Of a stretch of DNA of 64,000 nt, positions 6,964 through 16,409 are shown piece by piece. Position 1 is the first letter of the stretch. Each line of letters opens with the position of its first letter. Source of the DNA: Bacillota bacterium. Its GTDB lineage: Bacteria > Bacillota > Clostridia > Peptostreptococcales > Anaerovoracaceae. The position numbers and the translations under genes are program-made. The DNA is taken from assembly GCA_017459895.1 (NCBI GenBank), contig JAFUCA010000007.1, positions 1 to 64,000 of the forward strand, in the 5' to 3' direction. The notes under the pieces are model-generated. The model searched no databases and was not told where the DNA came from. It saw only the letters and a program-made list of their open reading frames with translations.

Positions 6964-8532
6964 TTAACCTCTCTGTGTGAATGCTTCGTGCTCTTCTTCG
7001 GATACGAAGGAGTCGCCGGCCAGGCCCGTCTTCATCAGGACGATGTAGACAACGAAGCCGACCACGAAGGACCATACGTAGTTGATGGAGTTAACGAATG
7101 TGAAGAACCCACCGGATGCTCCGAAGTAGGTCAGCAGCGGCAGGATGAATGCTGCGAACCATGCGATGACTGCAGCCCAGTTCCACCCGCCGGAGTACCA
7201 GTACTTGCCGCCGGCTCCCTTGAACAGGTCGCTGATGGAGATCCTCTTCTGCTTCACTACGAAGTAGTCAGCAATGAAGATCGCAGCGATCGGAGCCAGG
7301 ATGGTGCCGTACGCGTTCATCCATGTGAAGTAGGCAGCGCCGGAACCATAGATCCACCATGCCTGCAGGACGAAGAACGCGAACAGTACGGTGACGATAA
7401 CGCCGTGCTTGTAGGTGATCTTCCTCGGGTTGATGTTGGAAATTCCGTTAGCCGGAGCAACTACGTTAGCAGCAACGCAGGTAGTGATGGTCGCTGCAAC
7501 GGTACCGATAGCAGCGATCAGTACGACGATCGGGTTGCTGATGTGATACAGAACGCCGGTCGGGTCGAACATCGCTTCGCCGAATGCCATCTTCGTAGCC
7601 TGAGCATAGTATGCGCCAACGAACGCGCAGAATGCCATCGGGATCGGCATACCCAGCAGCTGGCCCATAAACTGATCCTTCTGGGATCTCGCATACCGGG
7701 AGAAGTCCGGGATATTCAGAGCCATGGTAGCCCAGAACGCGATGTTGCCCATCAGGCCAGAGAGATAGATCAGAGTGAATCCGCCCCTTGCCTCGATCAG
7801 AGCCTCGTCATTGCCCTGTCTCATAACATCCCAGAAGCCAGTGCCGTCCGGTACGATGGAAGCGGACCAGATCAGCAGCGCGATCATGATGATGATGAGC
7901 AGCGGGCCGCCGATGTCCTGAACGACCTTGATTCTGTCCATGCCGTTGTAAGCAACCCATGCGATGAACAGCATGAAGATAATGTAGCCGATGAACTGAC
8001 CAACCTGCGCCGGCTGCATGCCGCCCCAGGAAGGAAGGCTCATCATCCATTCGGGATCTGCGAACTTCTTAGCAAATACTCCGATGATAGCGCCGACCGC
8101 ACCGCCGCCGACCCATGCCTGTACGGAACACCATCCGCAGGCGGTGAGCGCTCTCAGCAGAGCCGGAATCTGTGCGCCGATGGTACCGAAGGTCAGTCTC
8201 GCGAAGAGCGGGAACGGGATACCGTATTTGGTACCGATCTGAGAGTTCAGCTGGATAGGAATCAGGATGATGATATTACCCAGCGCTACGTTCAGAACCG
8301 ACAGCCACGGGGATACGCCCATGCCGATCAGTCCGGAAGCCAGTGACAGGGACGGAATACAGATCGACATTCCGACCCACAGCATACCGATGTTGTACGT
8401 GGTCCACTTACGTTCGGCAACCGTCGTAGGGCTCAGGTCTTCATTGTAATATGCAGAAGACGCAAGCTCTGCCCTGGCTTCATCCGTAAGTTCGAACAGA
8501 CCATTCCGTTCAACTTGTGAATACTTAGCCAT
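6964..8532 (-). CDS. NCS1 family permease (hydantoin/allantoin/nucleobase)
   Basis: 522-residue membrane protein with about 12 hydrophobic segments. The N-terminal SPTTVAERKWTTYNIGMLWVGMSIC and the NSQIGTKYGIPFPLFARLTFG segment are typical of nucleobase-cation-symport-1 transporters, and the NIPDFSRYARSQKDQ motif is the family signature around TM6. It should import a ring compound with Na+ or H+. Placed directly upstream of a dihydropyrimidinase, it probably takes up hydantoin, dihydropyrimidine or a related purine product. Start ATG follows GGAGGTGTTTT. The 173-bp gap to hydA carries a hairpin and a GCAAAGGCTGG copy (6925). Confidence 0.88.
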   Translation of the reverse strand: MAKYSQVERNGLFELTDEARAELASSAYYNEDLSPTTVAERKWTTYNIGMLWVGMSICIPSLSLASGLIGMGVSPWLSVLNVALGNIIILIPIQLNSQIGTKYGIPFPLFARLTFGTIGAQIPALLRALTACGWCSVQAWVGGGAVGAIIGVFAKKFADPEWMMSLPSWGGMQPAQVGQFIGYIIFMLFIAWVAYNGMDRIKVVQDIGGPLLIIIMIALLIWSASIVPDGTGFWDVMRQGNDEALIEARGGFTLIYLSGLMGNIAFWATMALNIPDFSRYARSQKDQFMGQLLGMPIPMAFCAFVGAYYAQATKMAFGEAMFDPTGVLYHISNPIVVLIAAIGTVAATITTCVAANVVAPANGISNINPRKITYKHGVIVTVLFAFFVLQAWWIYGSGAAYFTWMNAYGTILAPIAAIFIADYFVVKQKRISISDLFKGAGGKYWYSGGWNWAAVIAWFAAFILPLLTYFGASGGFFTFVNSINYVWSFVVGFVVYIVLMKTGLAGDSFVSEEEHEAFTQRG

Positions 8533-8954
8533 AAAACACCTCCATATTCAGATTTTGATATATAATAACAAATAAATTATACTACAAAATTTTCAGAATG
8601 TAACCGGTTTTTGAATTTTTTTTACTCCCTTCGGAGGTGCCCTTTTCGGTCCATTTCCCGGACCGATTGCAATCACAGGGATTCATGGTTTTTCAGGCAA
8701 AAAAACATTTCAATTTTTGTCAAAAAATTCTTTTCTGTTGTCAGACAATACCGACAAATTAGTCCTTTTTGTTCCATGTATCTCCGCAAAATTGTTCATT
8801 TTCAGCGAATTCTCCAGCCTTTGCATGAGGATGTAACGGGTTTCATCCGCCCGTAAAAAGTCGCTTTCCGGACACATTCCTGTAGTCCAGATCCGCCGCT
8901 TCATGATACAATGGACTCACCTGAAATCGAACACAAAACGGAAGGAGATCACCT
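8533..8954. other. Intergenic region between permease and alcohol dehydrogenase
   Basis: 422 bp without a gene. It holds a small hairpin TCGGTCC / GGACCGA (8646-8666), a CTCCcTTCGGAG hairpin, an 11-bp palindrome TTGTCAGACAA (about 8738), the core AAATTAGTCC (8757-8766) that recurs in hairpin elements at 38.5 and 53.8 kb, and a CCAGCCTTTGC motif copy (8814-8824). Outward promoters for both neighbours should lie here, but none is clear. Confidence 0.5.
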
Positions 8955-10121
8955 ATGTTAGGAAACTTCGGTTACTGCAACCCCACGCGGCTGTATTTCG
9001 GCGACAATTCCCTGAAGTACCTGAACCGCGAGCTGAAGAAATACGGACCCAATATTCTGCTGACCTACGGCGGCGGATCCATCAAGAAAAACGGCATTTA
9101 CGACGAGATCCTCCAGGCTTTGGAGATGAACGATAAGAACGTGATCGAACTGCCCGGCGTCATGTCCAATCCCACGGTGCACAAGCTCTACGAGGGCTGC
9201 GCGCTGGCGAAGGAGCACGACATCGACCTGATCCTGGCGGTGGGCGGCGGTTCGGTGTGCGACTACGCGAAGGCCCTGTCCGTGTCCGCCCGCTGCGAGG
9301 AGGATCCCTGGGACCGCTACTATATCCGCCAGGAGCGCCCGAACAACGAGATCATTCCGGTGGGCTGCATCCTGACCATGGTGGGCACCGGTTCCGAGAT
9401 GAACGGCGGCTCCGTCATCACCCACCCCGAGCAAAAGCTGAAGATCGGCCATGTGTTCGGCGACGATGTGATGCCGAAGTTTTCGATCCTGAATCCGACC
9501 TACACCCTGACCGTCCCCCGCTATCAGATGGTCGCCGGTTTCTTCGATATTATGTCCCACATTCTGGAGCAGTATCTGTCCGGCGAGGACGACAACACCA
9601 CCGATTATATTGCAGAGGGGCTGATGAAATCCCTCATCCACAGCACCCGGATCGCAGCGAAAAATCCGGAGGACTACGAGGCCCGCAGCAACATCATGTG
9701 GACCGCTACCTGGGCGCTGAACACGCTGCTTTCCCGGGGCAAGACCACCGACTGGGAGGTGCACATGATCGGACAGGCGGTGGGCGCGGTGACGGACGCG
9801 ACCCACGGCATGACGCTGGCCGCGGTCTCTCTTCCCTACTACCGCTTCATACTGAAGGACGGGCTGGCGAAGTTCCGGCGGTTTGCAGTGAACGTATGGG
9901 ATGTGGATCCCACCGGCAAGTCCGATGAGGCTGTCGCAAAGGCTGGCCTTAAGGCTCTGGAGGGCTGGATGAAGGAGATCGGTGTGGTGATGCACCTTCG
10001 GGAGCTGGGGGTGGAGGAATCCATGTATGACGCCATCGCCGACGGCACCTTCCTGCTAAAGGGCGGCTACCGGCAGCTGAGCCGGGAAGATGTTATTGAG
10101 ATTCTGAAGCAGAGCATGTAA
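8955..10121 (+). CDS. Iron-containing alcohol dehydrogenase (YqhD/BdhA type)
   Basis: 388 residues, the usual length of the group III alcohol dehydrogenases. Nucleotide-binding loop GGGS (LAVGGGSVCDYAKAL), TMVGTGSEMNGGSVI, and metal ligands Asp and His in GFFDIMSHILEQYL plus two His in EVHMIGQ and TDATHGM are all present. It reduces aldehydes with NAD(P)H, for example butyraldehyde to butanol or toxic short aldehydes. Strong AAGGAGATCACCT ribosome site before ATG 8955. gltX begins about 25 bp downstream and may be co-transcribed. The VAKAGL segment near residue 330 is encoded by a GCAAAGGCTGG copy. Confidence 0.92.
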   Translation: MLGNFGYCNPTRLYFGDNSLKYLNRELKKYGPNILLTYGGGSIKKNGIYDEILQALEMNDKNVIELPGVMSNPTVHKLYEGCALAKEHDIDLILAVGGGSVCDYAKALSVSARCEEDPWDRYYIRQERPNNEIIPVGCILTMVGTGSEMNGGSVITHPEQKLKIGHVFGDDVMPKFSILNPTYTLTVPRYQMVAGFFDIMSHILEQYLSGEDDNTTDYIAEGLMKSLIHSTRIAAKNPEDYEARSNIMWTATWALNTLLSRGKTTDWEVHMIGQAVGAVTDATHGMTLAAVSLPYYRFILKDGLAKFRRFAVNVWDVDPTGKSDEAVAKAGLKALEGWMKEIGVVMHLRELGVEESMYDAIADGTFLLKGGYRQLSREDVIEILKQSM

Positions 10122-10146
10122 CGGAGGTCTGACCTTGGAGAACACT

Positions 10147-12024
10147 ATGAACTACGAAAAACTGGCGGAACTGCTGTTTCCCCACATCGATAAAACACCT
10201 GAGGATTACGAAGCGCTGTACCCGGAGCGGGACCTGCCGGAGGGCGCGATGGTAACGCGTCTTGGCCCGAGCCCCACCGGATTCATTCATCTGGGCAACC
10301 TGTACGGAGCCTTCGTGGACGAGCGGCTGGCCCATCAGTCCGGCGGCACCTTCTACCTGCGGATCGAGGACACCGATGACAAGCGCTACGTGGAGGGCGC
10401 GGTGGACACCATCACCTCCGCCCTGCAGTTCTTCGACGTGCAGTTTGACGAGGGAGCAGGTCCGGATGCGGACGCGCCGTCCCTTCCTGCATCCGAAGGC
10501 TCCGGCATCGGCACCGGGGACTATGGCCCGTACTATCAGAGCCGCCGCGGCGAGATCTACCAGACCTTTGTGAAAGACCTGGTGCGCCGGGGACAGGCCT
10601 ACCCCTGCTTCCTGACGGAGGAGGAGATCGCGGAGATCCGCGCTGCCCAGGAGGCCGCGAAGGTCACCACCGGCATCTACGGCGAGTACGCCCGCTGCCG
10701 GGATCTTTCCTATGAGGAAGTGGCGGCGAACATCGACGCCGGAAGGCCCTATGTCATCCGGATCCGCTCCAAAGGCAACCAGGTGGATCCGGCCCACTGC
10801 TGCCATGAGGACGGCGCGGCCTGCACCACCCGCAGCGGAGCAAAGTGCGTGAATCACGACGGCACCATGTACATCCATGTGGAGGATGCGATCCGCGGCG
10901 AGGTGGCCATGCCCGCCAACGATCAGGACGTGATCATCCTGAAGCAGACCGGCATCCCGACGTACCATTTCGCCCACGTCATCGACGATCATCTGATGCG
11001 CACGACCCACGTGGTCCGGGGTGAGGAATGGCTCATGTCCCTGCCGATCCACGTGGAACTGTTCGACAAACTGGGCTTCCCCCTTCCCACCTACTGCCAC
11101 ACCGCCGTGCTGATGAAGCTGGACGATGAGACGGGCAACAAGCGGAAGCTGAGCAAGCGCAAGGATCCGGAGCTGTCTCTGGATTACTACCGCAACGAGG
11201 GCTACCACCCCCAGGCGGTCAAGGAATACCTGCTGACGATCCTTAATTCCAACTTTGAGGAATGGCGGATGGAAAATCCGGACGCCTCCATCGACGAGTT
11301 CCGCTTCACCACCGAGAAGATGAGCAGCGGCGGCGCCCTGTTCGATCTGGACAAGCTGAACGATGTCTCCAAGGACGTGCTGCTGCGGATCCCGGCGCCG
11401 GAGCTGGCTTCGTTTATGATCCACTGGGCGAAGGAATTCCGCCCGGAGCTGGCGCCGCTGTTTGAGGGAAGCGCCGGCAGTGATGGCGGCAGCCACAGCG
11501 TGGAGGACGCCTCCTGCGGTGCGGACGGCGGTTGTGCTGGGGCGGACGGCGGTTGTGCTGGCGCAGCTGCAAGAGGCGGCGGTCCGGAGTACCTGGCGAA
11601 GATCCTGGATCTGGGCCGGGACGGCAAGAAGCCCCGTAAGGACCTGATCTACGCGAAACAGATCTTCGAATTCATCAGCTACTTCTATGATGATTATTTC
11701 CGGATCGAAGAACCGGTTCCCGAGGAAGTCAGCGACGAGGATGCCCGTCAGATCCTGCAGCGCTATCTGGACTCCTACGATCACAGCGACGATCAGAGCC
11801 AGTGGTTCGACAAGATCCGCGCCATCGCGGTGGAACTGGGCTACGCTGCCAAGCCAAAGGATTACAAGAAGCACCCCGAGGATTACAAGGGCCATGTCGG
11901 CCACGTATCCACGGTGATCCGGCTGGCGATCATGGGCCGCACCCAGTCCCCGGACGTCTGGGAGATCCAGCAGATCCTGGGCGAAGAGCGGACCCGGGCC
12001 CGGATCGAGGCGCTGCTGATCTGA
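10147..12024 (+). CDS. gltX: Glutamyl-tRNA synthetase with a low-complexity insertion
   Basis: About 625 residues. Class I synthetase charging tRNA-Glu. HIGH-like motif in PSPTGFIHLGN (about residue 44), RIEDTDDKRYVEGAV following it, and KMSKS-like KRKLSKRKDPE near 335. Start: ATG 10147 (TTGGAG 6 bp upstream); TTG 10135 behind ACGGAGGT is an alternative adding four residues. Residues about 438-481 are an insertion rich in Gly/Ala/Cys, containing two perfect 21-bp tandem repeats (11521-11562) that encode ADGGCAG twice. Such an insertion is unusual for this enzyme. A terminator follows. No GCAAAGGCTGG copy lies in the gene. Confidence 0.9.
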   Translation: MNYEKLAELLFPHIDKTPEDYEALYPERDLPEGAMVTRLGPSPTGFIHLGNLYGAFVDERLAHQSGGTFYLRIEDTDDKRYVEGAVDTITSALQFFDVQFDEGAGPDADAPSLPASEGSGIGTGDYGPYYQSRRGEIYQTFVKDLVRRGQAYPCFLTEEEIAEIRAAQEAAKVTTGIYGEYARCRDLSYEEVAANIDAGRPYVIRIRSKGNQVDPAHCCHEDGAACTTRSGAKCVNHDGTMYIHVEDAIRGEVAMPANDQDVIILKQTGIPTYHFAHVIDDHLMRTTHVVRGEEWLMSLPIHVELFDKLGFPLPTYCHTAVLMKLDDETGNKRKLSKRKDPELSLDYYRNEGYHPQAVKEYLLTILNSNFEEWRMENPDASIDEFRFTTEKMSSGGALFDLDKLNDVSKDVLLRIPAPELASFMIHWAKEFRPELAPLFEGSAGSDGGSHSVEDASCGADGGCAGADGGCAGAAARGGGPEYLAKILDLGRDGKKPRKDLIYAKQIFEFISYFYDDYFRIEEPVPEEVSDEDARQILQRYLDSYDHSDDQSQWFDKIRAIAVELGYAAKPKDYKKHPEDYKGHVGHVSTVIRLAIMGRTQSPDVWEIQQILGEERTRARIEALLI

Positions 12025-12049
12025 GAGGACCCTCATCAATAACGAAGAA

Positions 12050-12096
12050 GCAGGGGCGTGCCGCATTCAACGCTCAATGCGGCCCGCCCCTTTTAT
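12050..12096 (+). terminator. Intrinsic terminator after gltX
   Basis: Stem AGGGGCGtGCCGCATT / AATGCGGCcCGCCCCT with a short loop and a TTTTATT tail. Confidence 0.8.
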
Positions 12097-12181
12097 TGTG
12101 GTTCGCTGGCTGTGTGCGAGATCTTACGACCGCGAAATATTCAGCAAGGTGACTCCGTCACCCTGGAATATGCATACGGAT

Positions 12182-12457
12182 TTGTACCTAACTCAGATTT
12201 CGGAACGTATTTTACAAAAAAGGGCGGGCAAAATTGTACCTAAAGCCAGTGTTCAAAGCTATTTTTACAATCCAAAACTCCTCCAATCAATAAATTCTTG
12301 CTCTACGAGCATTTTTATCAAGTTATTGACTGGCGAAAGAACGAAATTCGACCGCAGAAAGCCGCATTATTGTAAATACGGCTCTGAACTCCGAGATAGG
12401 CACAAAATCACCGAAGGAATTTTGTAAAAAACGCGCGGAACTCGCCGTTAGGTACAA
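12182..12457. repeat. Hairpin element B: four 36-38-bp TTGTACCTAA...TTTTACAA units
   Basis: Two direct units (12182-12219, 12234-12271) and two inverted units (12370-12405, 12420-12457) share ends TTGTACCTAA and TTTTACAA with divergent middles; their own ends TTGTA / TACAA are also inverted. The outer units act as imperfect 38-bp terminal inverted repeats of a 276-bp element. In the centre CCAATCAATAA pairs with TTATTGACTGG. It occupies the gap between the convergent gltX and LRR genes. No coding potential. Confidence 0.7.
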
Positions 12458-12535
12458 TTATGCCAGATTTTGGAATCTCGCTCGACCGCCGCCGCTGCGT
12501 GACAGTGAATGCATGATGTCTTCTTCACCGTTTTT

Positions 12536-15500
12536 TCACTTTTTCACCTTCACCGTGACTGGCTTCGAATATCGGCTATAGACGATCTTTTTACCGGTCT
12601 TCACATAGGCCCGGAGCTTATAGCTGTACTTCTTACCTTTTAGAAGCCCCCTGTGGGTGACCGATTTCACCTTGGCCGATTTGCCAATCGCCAGCCGGTA
12701 TTTCTTCTGGCCCGGAAGTTTGACATACAGAAGATATCCTCTAGTCCCGGCGACCTTGTTCCAGGAGAGCTTAACCTTGCCGCCTCTCTTATTGACGACC
12801 TTCAGCACCGGCCTTGCCAATCTTCCCTTGATGATAATCCTGCGGACAGTTTCCCGGTACTGACTGGTCGCGGCAGCTGTTACCGTGATCGTACAACTCC
12901 CATATCCTCTGACTGTAACCTTACCGTCCTGTGTGACTGTTGCCACCTGCGCATTGGATGAGCTGTAGATCAGCTTCGTCATTGCACGGGCATCCAGCCG
13001 GAAGCTGGTGCCGATCGGTCTTGTGAAGCTGTCGGAAACCGTAATGGTCTGCTTCTTCGCCGCTGTTGCAATGCCAGTGCCCGGCAGATCGTTGCCAGGG
13101 TCAGCCGCCGATTCGGACGAATTTCCCGGATCATCTGTCGGCTCCGTTGGATCGGTTGCCGGTTTCTCCGGTTTCTCCGGTTTCGTCGGGTCAGTCGGCT
13201 CACTCGGTTCCGTCGGATCGGTGATTGGATCGGTCGGGTCCGTTGGGTCGCTCGGCTCTGTTGGCTCCGTCGGGTCAGTCGGATCGCTCGGCTCCTCCGG
13301 CTCCGGTTCCTCCGGATCGGTGCCCGATGGAATCCACTGCAGTGACCCGCCGTAGTTCTTTCCGACGACTTCCTCCGGCACCTTCGCCGTATAGTATAAC
13401 TTGGCCGTAACGTCCTTCATCGAGTAACTCTCAATCTCCAGGATTTCCGAAAGCCAGAGCTTCGTGAGGCGTGGGCACAGGGGGCAGATTTGATTCCCGA
13501 GGTACATCACCTGCGACAGGTCCAGCTTTTGCAGTGCACTGCAGCCGCCAAAGGCACAATCCCGGATCAGACGTACCGGTCCGCCAAACTCCACATCCTG
13601 CAGCGCGCTGCAGCCCATGAAACTGCCCCGGATCTCCCCCGCGCCTTCGGGCAATGACACTGAGACAAGTCCGGTATCATAGGCGAAGGCGTAATTTTCC
13701 ATCATCGAAACATAGTCTTTGAATTCCACGCTGCGAAGCGCAGTACAGCCGGCAAACGCCCACCGATCCACCCTGCGAAGCGACTGCGGCAGCGAAACGC
13801 TCTTCAATTTCTTCATCCCATAGAAGGCAAACTCGCCGACGCCGGTAATCCCTTCCTCTATAATCACATTTTCGATCCGATCACCGTACTTCCACATCCA
13901 GGGAGCCTCGACCGTGTTATTCAGAACATAATTGTCGATTCGCCCGCTGCCGGAAACGGTCAGCGTCTTCCCATCCTCTGAAACCTGCCACCGCGCCTGC
14001 TCTCCGCAGCTCCCCTGGTCCGGCTGTTCCTGCGCTGTCTGCTCAATATCTCGGAAAACGACCGTGTAGGATTCCGACTCACCTCTGCTTAGCCGGGAAG
14101 GATCCGTCAAATATTTCGCGATCTGTGAATCGGCGTGTGCGTAAACATATGTGATGTCTCCATCGTTCGGCCGGAAATCATCGTCCGGCTGCACGCTCCA
14201 TGCTCCCGCGGCCACCGGAAGGCTGCGCGTCCAGTCGCGAGTCGTGCTCCCATCGATGTTTTTCTTTTCCAAAGGCTGGAGCACGCGGCTTTTCACGACC
14301 AACTGCCCGATGGCTCCCCCTGTCCATAAGGCCGTATCCCCGATCACCTCGGCGCTTTCCGGGAGCACCAGATGGTCCAGAGCCTTGCATCCCTCAAACA
14401 TGCCGTTTGAAATCTCTTTGATTCCCTCCGGGAGGATTATCTCCTTTAGGGCACTGCAGTTTCGAAAAGCCGCTCCTCCGATGCTGGTAACCTGATCACC
14501 GGCGGTGATCTTTCGCAGCGTTTCATTCCCTTCGAAGGCTCCGTCACAGATGATCCGCACCGAATCGGGAACTTCAAATTCTTCTCGGGTGTATCCCTTC
14601 AGCACAGTCCAAAGCTGCGTTCCGTCCGGGCTGAGAAGCATGCCGTCCTCATAGCGAACCGATGTGTTTCCGGAGCCGATCTGCAGGTGCTCCACTCCGC
14701 TTGCCGTGAAGGCATCCCCGCTGATCTCACAATCTGACGGAATCACAACGGTTCCGATCCTGCCGGAACCGCGAAATGCTCCGGGCATGATCCGGGAGCA
14801 TCCATCCATAACCTGCACAGTTTCCGCGCTTCGCCCGGCCGGCCAGGAATACAGTCTGTCACCGATGTACAATGCCCCGTCATAGATACTGCCGGAAGCA
14901 TTGTCCTCCCCGATGTCCAGCTGAGCTCCGCAGCCGGAGAATGTATCGCCGCTGAAGCTGGTCCGGTCATCAATATGAATGGTCTTCAGCGATGTGTTAT
15001 CGAGAAATACGTACTGCGGCAGCAGCGCTACAGAGGACGGAACCGTCAGTTCCTCCAGGCTGTAGGTCTGCCGGAAACTGTAGGCATTGATGTACTTCAC
15101 CGTTTTATTGATAGCGACCGACTTCAGATACCGGTTCCACGCAAAAGCGTCATGGTAGATATTGTTCACCGACGGGGGCACGGTAAAGGCTTCGTCCTGC
15201 TTTGCCACCGGATAACGGATCAGCGTAGTCCGATCCTTGCTGTACAAAGCCCCATCCTCCGATGAGATATATGGATTGTCTCCGGAAACCCGAATGTCCT
15301 CCAGACATACCATCGACAGATACGGCGTCTCGATCCACTCAACGGTGGATGGAATCATCATTGTCTTTGCGGCAGCCGGTTCATAACTGATCAGACCGAA
15401 CACATACCGGACGCCTTCCGCGATCGTGATCGTTTCCTTATATTGATCCACGCAGCCCAGATCCACTCCCGCCACATCATAGCTGAGACCGTCAATGGTG

Positions 15501-16282
15501 ACCTCTGCCGGAATGACCAGTTCCTTCGTGGTGTCGATCTGTCTGCTGCGCACCTCCACCTGCCGGTGCAGCCCGTCGTTCTGCACGACCAGATAGAAAA
15601 ACGGATCCGTTTCGTCGTGGACCCAATCGGCGCTGGTTCCCCAGTAGTCTCTGAGCCGCTTGCTCTCCGCCGGGGCCTGAATCCCGGAGATCTCCGGCAC
15701 ATAGTCCTTCTCCGGCACCTCGGGCAGTTCCCCTTGGCCCGCGTGCTCCCGTCCAAAGGATGCTCCCCGAAGAAATCCGGCGTAGTTCATCCTGCGGGGC
15801 GAGTCGCTCACATTATCTGCCTTCTCGATCGGTTCTGCCGCATACTCATCTCCGATCCCGTAGGTGCCGTAATCATAGCGCAGATCCTCATCACAGCCCG
15901 CCGGATCGACCCAGTAATACTTTCCGTCGTCCATCTGAACCAGATTCCACACTTCCTCGCCGGCTGCCGCGTGAACCAGTTTATTGGGCACACCGAAATG
16001 ATCAAGCAAAAGCTGGTATGTCCGGGCGTATTCTTCGCTGGTCTGGCCGTCCATTCGCTGCACCATCTGATAAAGAATCGCGTACGCATACGTGAAATTC
16101 GATTTGCTCCCGGCGCAGTAGTCCTCATAGACCTTCAGCTCCGCCGCGTCCATCGTGACCTGCGTCGGTTCCTGCTGCGCGGATTCAGCGTACGACAAAC
16201 TCGCCCCCGCCAGCGAAAACGCCAGGGCGGCGGCCAGAAGCAGCATTATATAAATCCAGCGTTTACCGGTAACCTTGTTCAT
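12536..16282 (-). CDS. Giant secreted BspA-like leucine-rich-repeat protein
   Basis: 1248 residues. Signal peptide at residues 1-32 (cleavage about SYA). Residues about 45-150 resemble a transglutaminase-like core (YEDYCAGSKSNFTYAYAILYQM ... WNLVQMDDGKYYWVD), but the expected GHAWN histidine reads EEVWN, so catalysis is doubtful. Residues about 240-1000 carry many BspA-type LRR_5 repeats (IPSTVEWIETPYLS, LPEGIKEISNGMFEGCKAL and similar). Then come a Pro/Thr/Asp linker (about 1005-1070), a Big2 Ig-like domain (about 1085-1150) and an Fn3-like C-terminus. No LPXTG anchor. Probably a surface adhesin. The LytTR gene lies directly upstream with candidate binding sites between them. Confidence 0.85.
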   Translation of the reverse strand: MNKVTGKRWIYIMLLLAAALAFSLAGASLSYAESAQQEPTQVTMDAAELKVYEDYCAGSKSNFTYAYAILYQMVQRMDGQTSEEYARTYQLLLDHFGVPNKLVHAAAGEEVWNLVQMDDGKYYWVDPAGCDEDLRYDYGTYGIGDEYAAEPIEKADNVSDSPRRMNYAGFLRGASFGREHAGQGELPEVPEKDYVPEISGIQAPAESKRLRDYWGTSADWVHDETDPFFYLVVQNDGLHRQVEVRSRQIDTTKELVIPAEVTIDGLSYDVAGVDLGCVDQYKETITIAEGVRYVFGLISYEPAAAKTMMIPSTVEWIETPYLSMVCLEDIRVSGDNPYISSEDGALYSKDRTTLIRYPVAKQDEAFTVPPSVNNIYHDAFAWNRYLKSVAINKTVKYINAYSFRQTYSLEELTVPSSVALLPQYVFLDNTSLKTIHIDDRTSFSGDTFSGCGAQLDIGEDNASGSIYDGALYIGDRLYSWPAGRSAETVQVMDGCSRIMPGAFRGSGRIGTVVIPSDCEISGDAFTASGVEHLQIGSGNTSVRYEDGMLLSPDGTQLWTVLKGYTREEFEVPDSVRIICDGAFEGNETLRKITAGDQVTSIGGAAFRNCSALKEIILPEGIKEISNGMFEGCKALDHLVLPESAEVIGDTALWTGGAIGQLVVKSRVLQPLEKKNIDGSTTRDWTRSLPVAAGAWSVQPDDDFRPNDGDITYVYAHADSQIAKYLTDPSRLSRGESESYTVVFRDIEQTAQEQPDQGSCGEQARWQVSEDGKTLTVSGSGRIDNYVLNNTVEAPWMWKYGDRIENVIIEEGITGVGEFAFYGMKKLKSVSLPQSLRRVDRWAFAGCTALRSVEFKDYVSMMENYAFAYDTGLVSVSLPEGAGEIRGSFMGCSALQDVEFGGPVRLIRDCAFGGCSALQKLDLSQVMYLGNQICPLCPRLTKLWLSEILEIESYSMKDVTAKLYYTAKVPEEVVGKNYGGSLQWIPSGTDPEEPEPEEPSDPTDPTEPTEPSDPTDPTDPITDPTEPSEPTDPTKPEKPEKPATDPTEPTDDPGNSSESAADPGNDLPGTGIATAAKKQTITVSDSFTRPIGTSFRLDARAMTKLIYSSSNAQVATVTQDGKVTVRGYGSCTITVTAAATSQYRETVRRIIIKGRLARPVLKVVNKRGGKVKLSWNKVAGTRGYLLYVKLPGQKKYRLAIGKSAKVKSVTHRGLLKGKKYSYKLRAYVKTGKKIVYSRYSKPVTVKVKK

Positions 16283-16310
16283 GCAAATTAAATCCAGCTC
16301 CTCTGTTTCT

Positions 16311-16340
16311 ATTGTAAATTCTCCGGCGCTGTGATTGCAA
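16311..16340 (-). promoter_or_regulatory. Promoter of the LRR protein gene
   Basis: On the minus strand TTGCAA (16340-16335), an 18-bp spacer and TACAAT (16316-16311), about 30 bp before the ATG. The GAGGAG ribosome site is unusually far (about 15 nt) from the ATG. Confidence 0.55.
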
Positions 16341-16374
16341 GGGGGATTCTCTTAGTCAGGGGACAATTTCCATG

Positions 16375-16409
16375 CACGTAATTATTAGAGCTTACCATGT
16401 AATTATCAG
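16375..16409. promoter_or_regulatory. Candidate LytTR binding site (two direct repeats, 21-bp spacing)
   Basis: CACGTAATTATTAG (16375-16388) and CATGTAATTATCAG (16396-16409) agree at 12 of 14 bases and start exactly 21 bp apart, two helical turns. That is the geometry known for LytTR regulators such as AgrA. They lie 35 bp upstream of the LRR promoter -35, and the second overlaps the stop codon of the LytTR gene. Confidence 0.55.

Noticed and set aside
10093..12066. 657-codon open frame on the minus strand
   Set aside because: Antisense to gltX, low-complexity composition, no ribosome site.
13008..13355. Gly/Ser repeat protein on the plus strand
   Set aside because: Shadow of the Pro/Thr/Asp linker of the LRR protein.
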